Assembly (NCBI GenBank): GCA_963576735.1
Contig: OY755171.1
Location: 7,192,001 to 7,256,000, forward strand
Source of the DNA: Bedellia somnulentella
Taxonomy: Eukaryota; Arthropoda; Insecta; Lepidoptera; Bedelliidae
Reading direction: 5' to 3'
DNA length: 64,000 nucleotides
This document shows, one piece after another, positions 21,935 to 34,795 of this stretch (positions within the stretch are counted from its first letter, which is position 1; every line of letters begins with the position of its first letter). The notes below the pieces were generated by a model, which saw nothing but the letters and a program-made list of their open reading frames with translations, was not told the DNA's origin and searched no databases. The position numbers and the translations under genes are program-made.

Positions 21935-22752
21935 CAATAACATAACAAAAGAAATGTTTAATAAACCTGTACTTCCCTTCATAAAAGCTACGAAGAGGAG
22001 TATAAATCTATATCTTAATGTTGAAAGAACTATTTCCTAACTCCTAGTGATTCAGGACCTACACCTTCCATCATCAGCTCAGCAGCAAAACATTATGAGT
22101 TCCTGAAGCAAATGCCAATATAACTGCAAAAATTATGTAAAACGCGGTATATGTGCCTATAAAATTTGAGAGATTTATAAATACATTTTGCAATAAAATA
22201 TTCCAAAAAAGTATAAGTATCTATGACTCATAGATTCACCGGTCGCTCATAGACTATGAGCGACCGGTGACGAACTAAACAATGGCCCACTGTGGAAACA
22301 CCACCGGCCACGCTACGCCGCGATTCCTTTGAAGTGTGCCCGAAAAACCGACAACTTCGCCATTGCGCGCCACGATCGGCAATTGTCCGCCATCATACAC
22401 CATTGCCCCCTGTACACAGTGGCGATGGCGAGCAGTGGGCCATCGTCGGCCATTGTGTACTGGCCGCTTTAGCCGAGTTAAGACATCGGGCTTTGTTATG
22501 CACTTTGTTTTAATCATTTTGTAGTGACATCTGTGACCTAAAGTTGAACTACTATGTGCTTTACATTTGCTACGATGCATGCGAATTTAGCGCCATCTAG
22601 CGGACAATATAGCGATTAGAAACAGCCCGCCGAATAAGGGTATTTAAGCACATCACATTTCGTTGTATGGAATTGGGTATCTGTACAAGTATAGTATTAT
22701 ATTATCTGTGGTAATACCTACAAAAATCAATTTACCCTACCATGTAGGTATC

Positions 22753-25504
22753 TACTCACTGAGACCCACGCCATTTACTTCTCTGGCAACGACAAAGACA
22801 GCCACAACGGAGTTGCTTTCCTGATTCCCAAACATCTAAGGAACTGTGTGTTGGGGTATGAGCCAGTTAGCGGTCGAGTGCTCAGTATAAAACTCAAGGC
22901 GACGCCTGTAAACCTCAACATCATACAGGTATATGCTCCAACAAGTAAGGCAAGCAATGAAGTCCTGGAACAATTCTACACTGAACTGGATACCACTATT
23001 TCTAAAATATCCAGTAGGGAAGTTCTGATAATCTTAGGTAACTTCAACGCGAAGATTGGGGCAGACTCCAGTCTTCTAAGTGACAGTGTGGGTAAATTTG
23101 GATTGGGTGAACTAAATGAAAGAGGTGAACGTCTGATACAATTTGCAGCCAACAATAATCTGGTAGTATCCAACAGCTTTTTCCAACACCACCCACGGAG
23201 ACTTTATACATGGACATCACCAGATGGCAAATATCGCAACCAAATCGACTATATTCTGATTAGGTCACGGTGGAAGACATCGATTCGAAATAGTCACACG
23301 TTACCTGGTGCCGATTGTGGATCGGATCACCAACTTTTGATTTCCAAAGTTCAGCTCAAGTTAAGGGCAGCTAGAAAACTTGAAAAGCAAAAAAGGATTG
23401 AGGTGAAGGATAGCTTTAAGTTTTTAAAGGCAATTGAACACAATTGGACCCAATGGACAAATGCAAACCCAGATTCTGAGTCCCCTGATCAGCTGTGGGA
23501 CCGAGCGAAAACCATAATAGAGAACGCTGTCAAGGAGTTCAAACCTTCTGAACAAACACGGAAACGACAACACTGGATGAGCGACATTACTATGGAACTT
23601 GTAGAAGAAAGGAGAAGAATGAAAGCGTCAGGAGCGGACGTTAAATCTCTGAACGCCATATCTGCGCAGATTCAAAAAGCATGCAGGCAAGACCGAAACG
23701 CCCAACTTCAGAATGTATGCTCAGAAGTCGAAGCACACGCAGATAAATATGAATCCAGAGATCTCTATCGGAAGATACGTTTCATTACTAAGACCCTAAC
23801 TTCAAAGACATGGGCCATCGAAAACGCTCTTGGTGAGACGATCACTGAAATAAAAGACATAGCCGAAACCTGGAAAGAATACTGCCAGTCACTATTTCAG
23901 GATACAGACTCACAATGTTTCACATCCACCGAACCTAGGGATGAAGAGATCGAACCAGACATCCTCGAAAGTGAAGTGAGAGCTGCGATCAAACACCTGA
24001 AGAATGGAAAAGCCACCGGCAGAGATGCTATCCCGATAGAAACTATCAAAGCGTCAGGCGAATATGGTGTCCAGATCTTTAAAACCCTATGCAACAAAAT
24101 ATGGCAGACAGGGACATGGCCGCAAGAATGGGCTCACACTGTATTTATCCCTCTACATAAGAAAGGTTCGACGAAAACGTGCAGTAACTACCGCCTCATT
24201 GCCCTTATATCACACGCGAGCAAGATTTTACTGCACATTCTCAACGAGCGCCTCAAGACCTTTTTATCCAAAGAGATTGCACCCGAACAAGCCGGCTTCG
24301 TAAAAGGAAAAGGAACCCGGGAGCAAATCCTGACTGTGCGCCAGATCATCGAGAAAGCCAGAGAATTTAACAAGCCCACTTATATTTGCTTTGTTGATTT
24401 TTCAAAGGCGTTTGACTCAGTGAAATGGCCGAAACTTTGGAAAACTCTGCTAGAGATGGGTACACCAACACACCTTGTGCACCTTTTGAGACGCCTCTAC
24501 GAGAATGGGACTGCGTCAGTGAGAGCAGACGAGATGCTTTCAGACCACTTCCACCCTAGTGCGGGAGTCCGTCAAGGATGCATTATTTCTCCGCTTCTGT
24601 TCAATATCTACACAGAGCTGATAATGAGAATTTCCCTCGAAGACTGGATGGACGGTATAGCAATCGGTGGCCTGAGAATCTCGAACCTGCGCTACGCAGA
24701 TGACACCACCCTATTCGCAAGCAGTATGCGAGATATGGAAGACCTGCTGCATAAGATGGAAAGTGTCAGTTTGGAATTTGGCCTTAAGATAAATCGCAGT
24801 AAGACGAAGATGATGATTGTGGATCGTGCCAACAACAACATGCCTGAAGTCACGAAAATTGCAAATTGTGACGTTGTACAATCATACGTCTATCTGGGAG
24901 CGCTGATATCCAACAATGGCGGATGCGTGGACGAAATAAAGCGACGAATGGCGATTGCAAGGTCTTCTATGGACAGACTTAGGAAAATATGGAAGAACCG
25001 CAACATCACCAAAGCCACAAAGACCCGGCTAGTCAGAGCGCTTGTGTTCCCCATATTCCTTTATGCTGCAGAGACATGGACGCTTCGGGAAAGCGAGAAG
25101 AAGAGGATTGATGCTCTTGAGATGTGGTGCTGGAGGAAAATGCTTGGGATATCGTGGACAGAGTTCCGTACCAATGACTCAATCCTCCAAGAACTAGGTG
25201 TCAAACAGCGCCTATCATCTATAGTCCAAGCTCGTATCCTAACCTTCTTCGGACATATATCTCGACGCGGGCGCATGTCAATCGAGCGACTGGTGGTACA
25301 GGGCAGAGTAGAGGGCACCCGAATGCGTGGTCGATCACCAATGAGATGGACGGACCAAATCAAAGCAGCGCTGGATGACCCCCTGTACCAATGCACCAAA
25401 AAAACAGCCCTCAGAGAGGAATGGCGACGAATTGTGCGGCGGGTCACCCAACCAAAATGATGACCACGACCACTCTGTCAAGAGTGTTACGACTGAGAAG
25501 AAGA
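22753..25504 (+). mobile_element. RTE-type LINE, recent 5'-truncated insertion
   Basis: The copy is flanked by GTAGGTATC at 22744-22752 and 25505-25513 (the match extends imperfectly to GTAGGTATCTAC versus GTAGGTATCCTAC). The 3' end finishes in AGAAGAAGA. The 5' end is cut inside the endonuclease domain. Confidence 0.85.
22755..25460 (+). pseudogene. RTE-type endonuclease/reverse transcriptase, N-terminally truncated but open
   Basis: The frame is open for about 900 residues from LTETHAIYFSG (22755) to the stop at 25460. It enters at the SETH-type motif of the APE endonuclease and shows QVYAPT, ILGNFNAKIG, NQIDYIL and GSDHQLL. It then shows the reverse transcriptase motifs YRLIALISH, FVDFSKAFDSV, GVRQGCIISP and LRYADDTTLFA. 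It ends with the carboxy region of RTE-like elements (GHISRRGRM ... RSPMRW). The GDFN motif reads GNFN (AAC at 23040-23042), which would remove a catalytic Asp of the endonuclease. RT residues look intact. The gene would have been the single ORF of an RTE-clade element. Here it lacks the start region. Confidence 0.88.
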
Positions 25505-25524
25505 GTAGGTATCCTACATTGTAC

Positions 25525-25790
25525 GTGTACATGAAGTGCGATATACACACTTATTATCAATTATCACGCAGGCAGGCACCGACTCACAAATTAATCTAAG
25601 AGAATTTTAAGATTAGGTAGGTTGAACTGACGTGTGTGGAATAAAGAAATTCCTAAGGTGTTAATCACAGTACTCATATTTAATCAAAAAACTTATTTCT
25701 TTCTTTTTAGTACCTGATTGTTAATTTTCGGTTGTTTTTTCAACTCAGAAGTCGGTTTTCTTTTTGTTAAAAAATATTTTATTACAATTT
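25525..25790 (-). repeat. Dispersed repeat, second copy at 37185-37400
   Basis: On the minus strand it reads AAAACCGACTTC ... AACAACCGAAAAT ... ATATGAGTACTGTGATTAA ... GGAATTTCTTTATTCCACAC, matching 37185-37400 on the plus strand. It runs directly into family C sequence at about 25790. Confidence 0.75.
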
Positions 25791-26045
25791 GGAAGGCTGC
25801 CTTTTTAGATAGAATGCAAATGTTGAGAACGCCTAACTATCACATAATTTGAATTTTTTTGTTTATGAAAACCTCAAGTGGGGATTATTACTAACACATA
25901 AAGGAAAGAAAAATTTCGACACCGGCGGGGATCGAACCCGCGCCCTTCGGGTATACACCCTCGTCGCTCTGCCAATTGAGCTACAGTGTCAATGGCTTTC
26001 AGTGCGAAATTCTTCTATCCTTTGTTTCTTTAAATCTCTTGTTTA
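25791..26045 (-). repeat. Family C tRNA-like retroposon
   Basis: The minus strand shows the head (AAAGGATAGAAGAATTTCGC), a tRNA-like cloverleaf at 25919-25990 with a complementary acceptor (GACACTG with CCGGTGTC) and GGGTTCGATCCCCGCC, and the tail CATAAACAAAAAAATTCAAA. Unlike the 49 kb copy, its tail continues to GCCTTCCAAATT before joining another repeat. Confidence 0.75.
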
Positions 26046-26526
26046 ATTGCTGAACTAATTCTTTTATATTTGCTAAGCGTACGCACGGTCAAATCCCGCC
26101 TTCATTGACGCTTATACAGATAGGTCATCCGCACAACTAAGGGCGACGTGCGTTCGTAGATTTCCGTTGGAGGATTGCTGTTGCATAGCAATACACATAC
26201 ATAGACAAAGACATACTGGCTCAAAAGGTCTAGTAACCGGGGCCGTAAAACAATCATAAAAAAATTAGACAAAGACACACATGGCAACACCACTAATGGC
26301 TGCTGCTGCCAAACTAACTATAAACAGCTGATGTACATTGTAAATTTAGGCTGAAAACCTATTTTAGAAACCGATTTGAAGTGAGAAATAAATAGTTGCT
26401 GTTAAGTACATTACTTAAATTTATTAGTGCTCAAGTAGTACAAAGTGGAAGTGACGTTTTTGTGACCATATTTTTACTTGCTTTCTTGAACATTTATAAG
26501 GTTTACGTTGATTAGCAGCTCTTCAG

Positions 26527-29500
26527 ATGTCACTGACTATTCAGCAGATTATTTTGGATGCAAAACGACTTGCCGGTCGCCTCAAAGAGAGGGAAACAGA
26601 GGCCGATGCTTTGTTAACAGAAACCCAAACTGCGTACAGGCAAATAAATACAATGAAACAGGTACGATAGAAAAATATGCTAGTCCATCCTTCAAATTTA
26701 TACGATTTCAAGTAACTTTCACCGTCGTGCTATAATAGCTGATGATATTATTTATGTAGATTTATTCATTCTGAGCATTTCTTGTTTTATTTCGAAATCA
26801 AATTATGAACTAGAATTATACTTTTTAACAGTACAAAGAAGAAGTGGACACACTGAATGAAGCTACCAGGGAACGACCTCGTGGTGCATTGATAGCGAGT
26901 ATTGAGAGGGAGTCTCGCTTAATGAGGGATGTTCAAAGAGAAAATGGTGAATTGCGAGCAGCCCTGGAAGACCACAAAAGAGCATTAGATCTCATTATGT
27001 CCAAATATCGACAACACACTGAGAAAAGGATATGGGAGTCCAAAATTAACTTCACTGCTGCTCTTAACGAAAAACAACAGGAGGTATGAAGTGTAGTTGA
27101 AAAATATCTATTAATAATGTATATAGAGAATAGGTGTAGAAAAAAAAATGACAACATTAATATTACCTGTATACAATCACATTTTGTGTCTGCTCGCAAA
27201 ACTCATTACTTCTATGCACTTAGAGTTGTGAACAAGTAACTAAGATGTGTATTTAACAACAAAAATTGTGCAATTTGATTTTTTAAATAAAACTACTGTA
27301 GATCAGTAAAAAGAGCACTGCATCTTATGCAGAGAGGTACAAATTCATTCTAAATCAGGCTAACACTAATGCATCAAGGCCTATGTTAATGGTGAGGGTA
27401 AACATTATGAGGAAAGTATCATGGTTGTATTACTTAGTCATGTGACAGTGTATTTGTACAATGCAGTGGTAGGCCTGCTAAAAGTGGGTCCTCTGAATAC
27501 TAGAAGATGAAATTTTTTCATGTTCAGAAGTGTGAGTATCTTTGCCTCATCATTGATATAGATGAGATGGACAAGAAGAACTGTTTCAGTTTCTTGTTTT
27601 TGTTCTGGAGATTTACGAAATAAGTTTAATATAAATGGATAATACTGTTTTTACTATTTTGATAAGAAACTTGCTAATGGAGTTGCCAGAATCATAAGAA
27701 GAAAAACTCTTTTGATTGGAACTTTGGAAAATAAGCCGTTTTGATTTGAATTATCAAGGAAGTAAACCCTATTGATAAATATCATGCAAAGAATCTGCTG
27801 ATTTGATCAGATCTAAGCAATACTATTGGCAGCAATTTTTATAAACAATCTAAATCTTGTCATTCACTTGTTTGAAAAAATATACTCTCTGAGGCATTAA
27901 TCACTTTATATCAAATCCTCATACTTACAATATATGTTCAGTTATTTGTTGTAAAACTAGACTGTACAGAGAACATACATACATACATATACTCACGGCT
28001 TTAAATCCCTAGAAGGGGTAGACAGAGCTAAGGAATTCGAAATTCCTCCGCCATGTTTAGAAAGATGAGTGGGGAAAAGATGGTAAAATAAAGGTTGTTG
28101 GTGATGGGTCTCCAACCGCATCGCCCAAAAATCCCTTAAAAGTCCCAATACCGTTAGTCACCTCTTACGTACACCCACCGGAAGAAATGGTGTAGTGCTA
28201 TTCTAAGCCGACACTACATAACAACAGAGAAGTATATATATAATAGAGGGGAACATTGGGGCTTAATCTTTCATGATATGGAGTGAAAGGCTAAGTTTAA
28301 TTTCTTAGTGTCTCCTATTTCAGTAATTTTTTTTTGTACTGTACAGTCTTTATATTTAGCTTTTCAATAGTTTAGTGGTGAAAAATGAAGAATGTTAAAA
28401 AAATTGTTAAAAATCACTTCAATGTATAAGTCAGTCAATAAAATGTTATTACACTATCAGATGTGTGCAGTACACATTTAATTATGCACTGGCTTTATTG
28501 TCATAATTTAGTTATTTTGATGTGATGGTAAACACTTTGTATGAGCAAAAATGTATGTCAATCATACCAACCTATATTCATTATTATCTGTGCATAATTT
28601 CAGTTGATTCGGCAGCAAGCTGAAAGGATAAATGAGATGACTAGTATCATGTATAAAGCAGTTACTTTGGATGAGAACACTGAAGCTCGTAGAGAAGAAG
28701 AAATCTACCAAAGGCTTATGACTGAAAATAAGGTGAATATTGATACTTTACTTTGTATATGTGTTTTCTATTTGCCTGGTAAGTTCTTATTCATGTAGGA
28801 TGGCTTACTCATAAATATTTCATTATATTATTTCTACTGGTATTTTAATATAGGTGTTCAATCTTTAAATATAAAATTAAAATAAAAGACACTATTTTAA
28901 TAGCAGTTTAATTTATTTTGGTCCTACAGGCAATTCGGTATACAAAGTGTTTTTTGGTATTTATTAAGTATTTTTATTCGATAGCAAACATGAAAATAAA
29001 AGACTAATTTGAATATTTTTCATTTAATTTGAGTAATTGTAAAGTTATGATTTTTAAAAAATTGTTCAAATTTTGTACTAAATGACGTCATTGATCGAAA
29101 ATATCACGTAGCGACATACAAATAAAGTGAAATGTTTAATAAAAATGTTGCTAATTGCATTACATTTCACGACTTTGTGATCTTAAATGAAATGATTACG
29201 ATAATATACTAAAGAAACCCTAAGATTTTCGATATTTTATTAATGAACTGCAAAAACAAATGTCTTTGAAATAACACTGAAGGTCAAATACTGTTGCAGT
29301 TTTTTGACAAAATAACGGTCATCTTAGCTTTGTTTGATTTAATTTCAAGAAAATATTGTTTAAAAACATAATATCTCGAAATGGTTTCGCAATCAGCACC
29401 ACTTTTGTAAAACTTTGCATACCGAATTCCAAATTATCAGCATAAACTTTGTTTTAAATATGAGAGAATACTCTCATAAATCATATACTTACATCATACA

Positions 29501-30211
29501 TACATATACCTACCACTTACTTAAATGTTCAAGTTTGTGCAATTTAGTGAAATTGATTGTATAAATAAACTATATTTGGTCTCCAACCAGATAGCTAAAC
29601 AGTCAATTAGAAAGCTGCATACCCTTAGTTGCCCCATACGACACCTGGGAAAGGAACTTTATTTAGTCTAGAGTATGGTAAATGCCCATGGTCACTAACT
29701 TTACTAAACAACCCATTACTATTTTATCAATTCTTAGTGAAATTTCCCACAAAATTATATTTACCCCTATGCTTTCTCATTTTGACAAGCATAATACATT
29801 CTATGACAAGTAATTTGGTTTTACTAAAGGAGTAGCTCTATCTTATACTTGGGCGAGTCTCCAATAAAAAATATTTCATCTATCATATAACAAAAGCCTA
29901 GGTCAAGGCTTGCCCAATATTTATTTCTAACTATAAAAGACATATGTTAAAGGTAAGCAGCAAATACACATTTTGTACCAAACATGCCTATGTATACCTA
30001 ACATCTAGATCATACAACTTAGTATAACTCACTTATGTAATGAAACTATTAAAACATATGGCGCCTGATTACTAACAGTCATATTTCAAACTTTCAGGGT
30101 TTAAGAGAGATGTTGGATTTATCGAGGCGGTACGGATCTGACAAGTCACCCACTCCTCCGATGGAAGACAAAGATGTCCAAACCGATGGTCCTCCGCTTC
30201 CAAACGCGTGA
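26527..30211 (+). CDS. Fgop2: FGFR1OP2/SIKE-family coiled-coil protein
   Basis: Four exons, 26527-26661, 26832-27083, 28604-28732 and 30098-30211, all phase 0 with GT-AG borders, give 209 residues. The protein starts MSLTIQQIILDAKRLAGRLK and contains RPRGALIASIERESR, then ENGELRAALEDHKRALDLIM, SKYRQHTEKR, and a second helical region LIRQQAERINEMTSIMYKAV. These match the order and sequence of FGFR1OP2/SIKE1, which are coiled-coil cytoplasmic adaptors of the STRIPAK phosphatase complex (Hippo and MAPK signalling). The last exon encodes a Pro-rich tail ending PLPNA, shorter than in vertebrates (about 250 residues there). The start context is CTTCAG-ATG, with no upstream in-frame alternative. The gene is convergent with SPCS3. 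Confidence 0.93.
27305..27550 (+). repeat. SINE-B, old copy in Fgop2 intron 2
   Basis: Shows a worn tRNA head near 27310-27360 (TATGCAGAGAGGTACAAATTC) and the body motif TTAGTCATGTGACAGTGTAT, then GGTAGGCCTGC and TGTTCAGAAGTGTGAGTA. The 3' tail is not recognisable. Confidence 0.6.
27974..28223 (-). mobile_element. SINE-A, full-length with 8-bp duplication
   Basis: A complete minus-oriented copy in Fgop2 intron 2. The direct repeat ACAGAGAA lies at 27966-27973 and 28224-28231. It has a CATACATACATACATATAC tail. Confidence 0.88.
28733..30097. other. Fgop2 intron 3 with a worn SINE-A
   Basis: At about 29490-29650 the sequence CATACATACATATACCTACC, then GGTCTCCAACCAGATAGC and CATACGACACCTGGGA, looks like a very old minus-oriented SINE-A. 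The rest is AT-rich with no recognised element. Confidence 0.45.
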
Positions 30212-33200
30212 CGCCCAGTTAAAGACCCCTGTATCCTCTGAAAAACCACTGCACCCACCCTCACTTCCCTTTTTGTAGAGACTTGAAGTTGGAGTATTTA
30301 AGGGTAGAATTAACATATGCTATTCTTCTACTTACCTACTGGTCAACGTATCAGGATAATGCTGTTTATACAATAGTGGGGTTTTGGAAGCATTTGCTGC
30401 CATGGCCCATAAGAATAATTTGATGTCATTATTTCATTCTGTATAGCTAGTACGAGCGACATTTTAACTAGATATCGCGTGGTATAAAACAGCCTTCTCT
30501 TTTGCACTTACTTAGTATCGTGAACTGTCATCTCAGTCTAACCGATATCGTGACGGTAAAAAAGCGCTCGTGCTATGCATCCAGATTTCTAAGTCAGTAT
30601 CTAAAAAGACAAAGAAACTAAAATTAAATATCTGCGTCACCGAATCGACTTTGTATCATTGAAGAACTTCTGTACCGACAATTAATACACTTTGATGCAT
30701 ACTTTTGTATAAATAGCATTATAGCTCTGAATAGGATCTGTTATTCGGTTATGACTTGTAGTTTCTAAAACAAGGGTTAAAGATTTGTTAAAAGTTTGCT
30801 CAGTGAAATATAAAGCACCAATTTTCTACCATTTTCTTAATTTCCAGTAATTTCTGAAACTTTCCATAAAGATCATTGACCAGTCGTATTTGCAGAGGTA
30901 TTATTCATAAGAACGATCTGGATACTCTATTTTTAAATTTTACTTTTTTAAACAATAACTAACCATTGGAATAATATGTTGTTATGTGGTAAAAAAACCC
31001 ATGTGATCATTTATCTTACAATATTGTAAAAGGCGACTTAAACGCATACCTGAGGTAGTACCTACATACAAACACAGTACATTTACATAAACTAATATAA
31101 AATTATATTACGAGCCATTCCTGCAAAAAGTAAATGTATACTCTGGTGTTTATGAAAAAGCTTATTGTATTATATATTTCTTGGTAATACATAAGAATTT
31201 GCTGTGTCGTCACAGTGGGGCTAGATTGGGATTCAAATTAGACAAAAAAACGTGTTATAGATAAAAGGTGTATCAGAAGTAGAATATTAAATGTAATATG
31301 AACATAGTTCGTCAATGATACCTAATTGGCTCGCAGTATTTAACCATTTGTCGCCGATTATGTACTGGTAAAATACTTTCATTCAATAGGTAATAAAAAA
31401 TATTATTGAACATAACCACCATAATTTCTTTTGCTTGTGTCGCAAAATTTTCTCAAGTAGATCAATATCACATCTGAGGACCTAACATGCTTTCATGACG
31501 ATAATAACTTTTCTCTACCTTTTTCTTCAAGCTGGCCTGAACTTATTTGTGTTCCCATGGTGATATTTGGTAAATCCAACGGTACTTTCTTAGTGGTCAT
31601 TAGAAAGTTAAATGTAATATTGTCTTAAATTTATTATACTAATCTTCATTTGACCATGGAGGCAGCGGGTGCGACACGAATTTTCTTATCGTTATCGTCG
31701 ATCCCCCCTTTTATTTTCAATGCGGTATTTTTTGTCTTATTATTGCCTCATACTAGCCTCGTACAAATACTCTCATATTGTTTAGTCCCTAAGAATGTTT
31801 AATTAAATATATGAATTGAGATTTAGTTGAAACCCTTGTTGTTAATATGGTTTCATAGTATAAAATCTAGTTAATATTGTTTCCTCTGCTCTTACACATT
31901 CTCATACGAATTTGTGCCAAGAAAGTTGTATTGTAATGATGTATACAACAAGGAAAACAATCATGATTTGAAGAAAAGAGCAATTTTCACACAATAAGGT
32001 TTTGAACGATGCTTATGTTCGAATTACAGCTTATGCTAATAATATAGCAATAATATGACTTATTTGAGCAAACTTCAAAATAAAGATAGTTTTCCTTTTT
32101 CGGCACTATATGACCTTATTTTATAATATCTGAGTATCCAGACTCAATTATAGTTTAGTATCAAGTTACTTTTACAGCAAAGCCAGGTACTTATGTCATT
32201 GTATTACTGTTATGATGCCACGAAATAAATACACGCCACTTTAGTTGGTTGCTACAATATAATCAGTCCTTTATTTCGTGGTTGTGTCGTTGTTACAACT
32301 GTTAATAATGCACTCGAGACTTTTTTCAGGGCAATATCTTGTATAAGAGTGGAATGAATTTGTAATATTATTATTCGGTGTTGTCTACAGTTTTCTGGAT
32401 ATACTTTTGTAAGTATTGACATAGTTTTTTAATATTTCGACACCAAGGATGTGTCGTACATTGATTTGCACAGTGTTCGTGCTACTGCCTTTGCGTTGAG
32501 CCATGAAATCGGTTGTATTGATGTTATAATATACATAAGTTAGCGCTCATGTTGTATACTTAGCTGTGAAACAAAGTTTCTCTAATAGTTGCTTAACTTC
32601 ATCTCATATGATGTCACTAGTTGGAAATACTTCCAAGTGACATAATCTGTGATCCTTAGTATTTACAGTTATTTTAATAGAGATGAAAGCGGCGGAATCT
32701 TGAATGAAACAGGTAGACTTGTTGAGCTACTCAGTTTGATTAAATGTATGAGTTTTATTAGCGTACACTTAGCTTTTACTTATTTCTTTTATCACACATA
32801 GTTTTAGTTATACGGTAGCAATTCAGTATCGGATCATTATAAATGTAGTAACAGATTGTTGGAGCAATATCTGCTTTTAGAATTCCATTTGGCATCGTGC
32901 TGCATACCTTAAAACAGTGTGCAGTAATTCCACATAGTTCACTCCAATAGATTTATAATTTAGTGTAAAAAATATGTATCAAATATCGACATCGAAGCGG
33001 TATATGCTGTTTTTCAGTAGGAGTTGAATACAATACTAAAGTGTAACAAGCAATATTTTTCCATGCAATTAAAATCTTGACATAGCTTTGGTGTTAGATG
33101 TGGTCGGTAGTATAATATATGATTAACGATAACTAGCCGAGTAACTACTACGATATTGTTCATATACTAAGCATATTGTTGAAATCGTAAATGTAAAATT

Positions 33201-34500
33201 CGCATACTATACGGCCGTCCTTTATTATCCTATTGGCCATGCTATTCTCTAAATCGAAATCTTCAAGTACACAAGCATATATAACGTGTTTCGAAATGAA
33301 GCTACAAGCTGAAGAAGGTGACCGAACAATAAGAGCTATAACGTGAATAATCTTCGTGCTATGAATGAACGTTAAAATAATTAGGCTGAATTAATTTAAT
33401 TAAAAAACTTAATGTCCTTCATTTAAAGTCAAATATGTATTTATTTGGTATCACATTATCTTCGTTAAAAACAAGTATTTAACTTTTATGTATTATTTAT
33501 GACTTTATGCCTAATTTCGGCGTATTGTTGATTTTTTTAGAACGCTCTGTATGTCTAAGTTAATGCATTTATAATGAAAAAGTCATGCATTGTTGGCACA
33601 TAGAATAACCTTGGAGAAGAAGAGCTGATAGATAAAGAGAGAGTAGGGTAGTACACAATAGGATTTTAGTAAATTTCTTTAGGGCTGTTAACGGCTTGAA
33701 TCTTCAAATAGAACGTAAGATACAAATAGTTCTATATCGTATTATTATAAAATATGTTAACACCCTTGAAACATGAAAGATTTTTGCTATATCAATAAAT
33801 AAATAAAATAGGGGTTAGGCCCTAAGTACTTAAGATAGGTATTAGAGAATAGCATTGCTGAGCACTTTTGTACGTTACACTAAACAACTTTTGCTAAATT
33901 GATATATTGCAGTAGATATATTGTATAATGGAGCGAACATTTTATTGGCTTTTAGGTACCACTTGGGCATGTAATTCATTAAAAAAGTATGAAACATAAT
34001 AGAATTTAAAAAAATCTACTGCAGGCAACTAATGATCAAAATGACTGGTTATATTTCATTGGCGCTTATAGTAAAGGATAAAGATCTATTTTTTAAATTA
34101 GCTGCAAGTTATTTAGAGACTATTGTTAATGAATATTGGTCAATAAAATTAGATTTAAAATTAAAAATATATAGACGATCTTTATATAGAACTATTGAAA
34201 CACGGGAATAGAACAAACCCTCTATTCTTCGTTTTAAAGAATTTTATTGTAGGTTATATGTAATGTAATTTTAATTAAATCTTGTAAGTTTTTTTTAAAT
34301 AATGTATTTGGTAAATACAAAATTGTTTTAAAATAATTTGGTTACATGGAAATGATGTCCAGCACAAGATTAAAATTATCGTTTGTTTTAGCTAACATAA
34401 AGACATAAATATTGGAAACAATGATAGGATGAATAGAGTTTTCTTATGTAGTGGAACACATGAGTAGCGCAAAAATGTATCTTATGGAATAACTAATAAA
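30212..34500 (+). other. Possible long Fgop2 3' UTR
   Basis: About 4.3 kb after the Fgop2 stop contains none of the SINE or LINE families found in the rest of the window and no convincing ORF. Several AATAAA signals lie in it (for example near 31392, 32080 and 33795). The most distal is at 34495-34500 and is followed by a T-rich stretch. Absence of insertions is compatible with a long 3' UTR, but it is only indirect evidence. Confidence 0.35.
34495..34500 (+). promoter_or_regulatory. Candidate distal poly(A) signal
   Basis: AATAAA followed within 20-30 bp by ATGTTTTTTATTTGTC, a suitable T/GT-rich downstream region. It could terminate an extended Fgop2 transcript. Confidence 0.35.
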
Positions 34501-34795
34501 GTATTAAATCAGTAATGTTTTTTATTTGTCAATCCCGTTAAATGAATGTGTACTTCCATTGTACCAAAAATATTAAGGGACTAAAAAGACAAAACCAGTC
34601 CTGATTACGTATCCTTTGCGATGTTTATTATGTCGAAGTTGCAAGACTGTCGTTGTGATTTTGTATGTGTTTTGACAATTTTAACTGCAACTTGTGATAC
34701 AAATTGCCAGTCGCAAAGATCATGTCAGAAAACCAATTATATTAAAGTGCCAACTAAGATGGTTCTCTTAACTATTACGAATAATTAATAGACGC

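Larger units (their letters stand above)
21671..22472. mobile_element. Inverted-repeat element abutting piggyBac at a shared TTAA
   Basis: Perfect 32-bp inverted arms lie at 21673-21704 and 22438-22469 (beginning AAGCGGCCAGTACACAATGG). The left flank is TTAA and the right flank reads TTTA, so a mutated TTAA duplication is possible. The interior holds a SINE-A scrap and, at 22270-22440, several variants of the arm motif (CAATGGCCCACTG, CCATTGCGCGCCA, CCATTGCCCCCTG). No transposase ORF, so it is non-autonomous. Confidence 0.6.
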
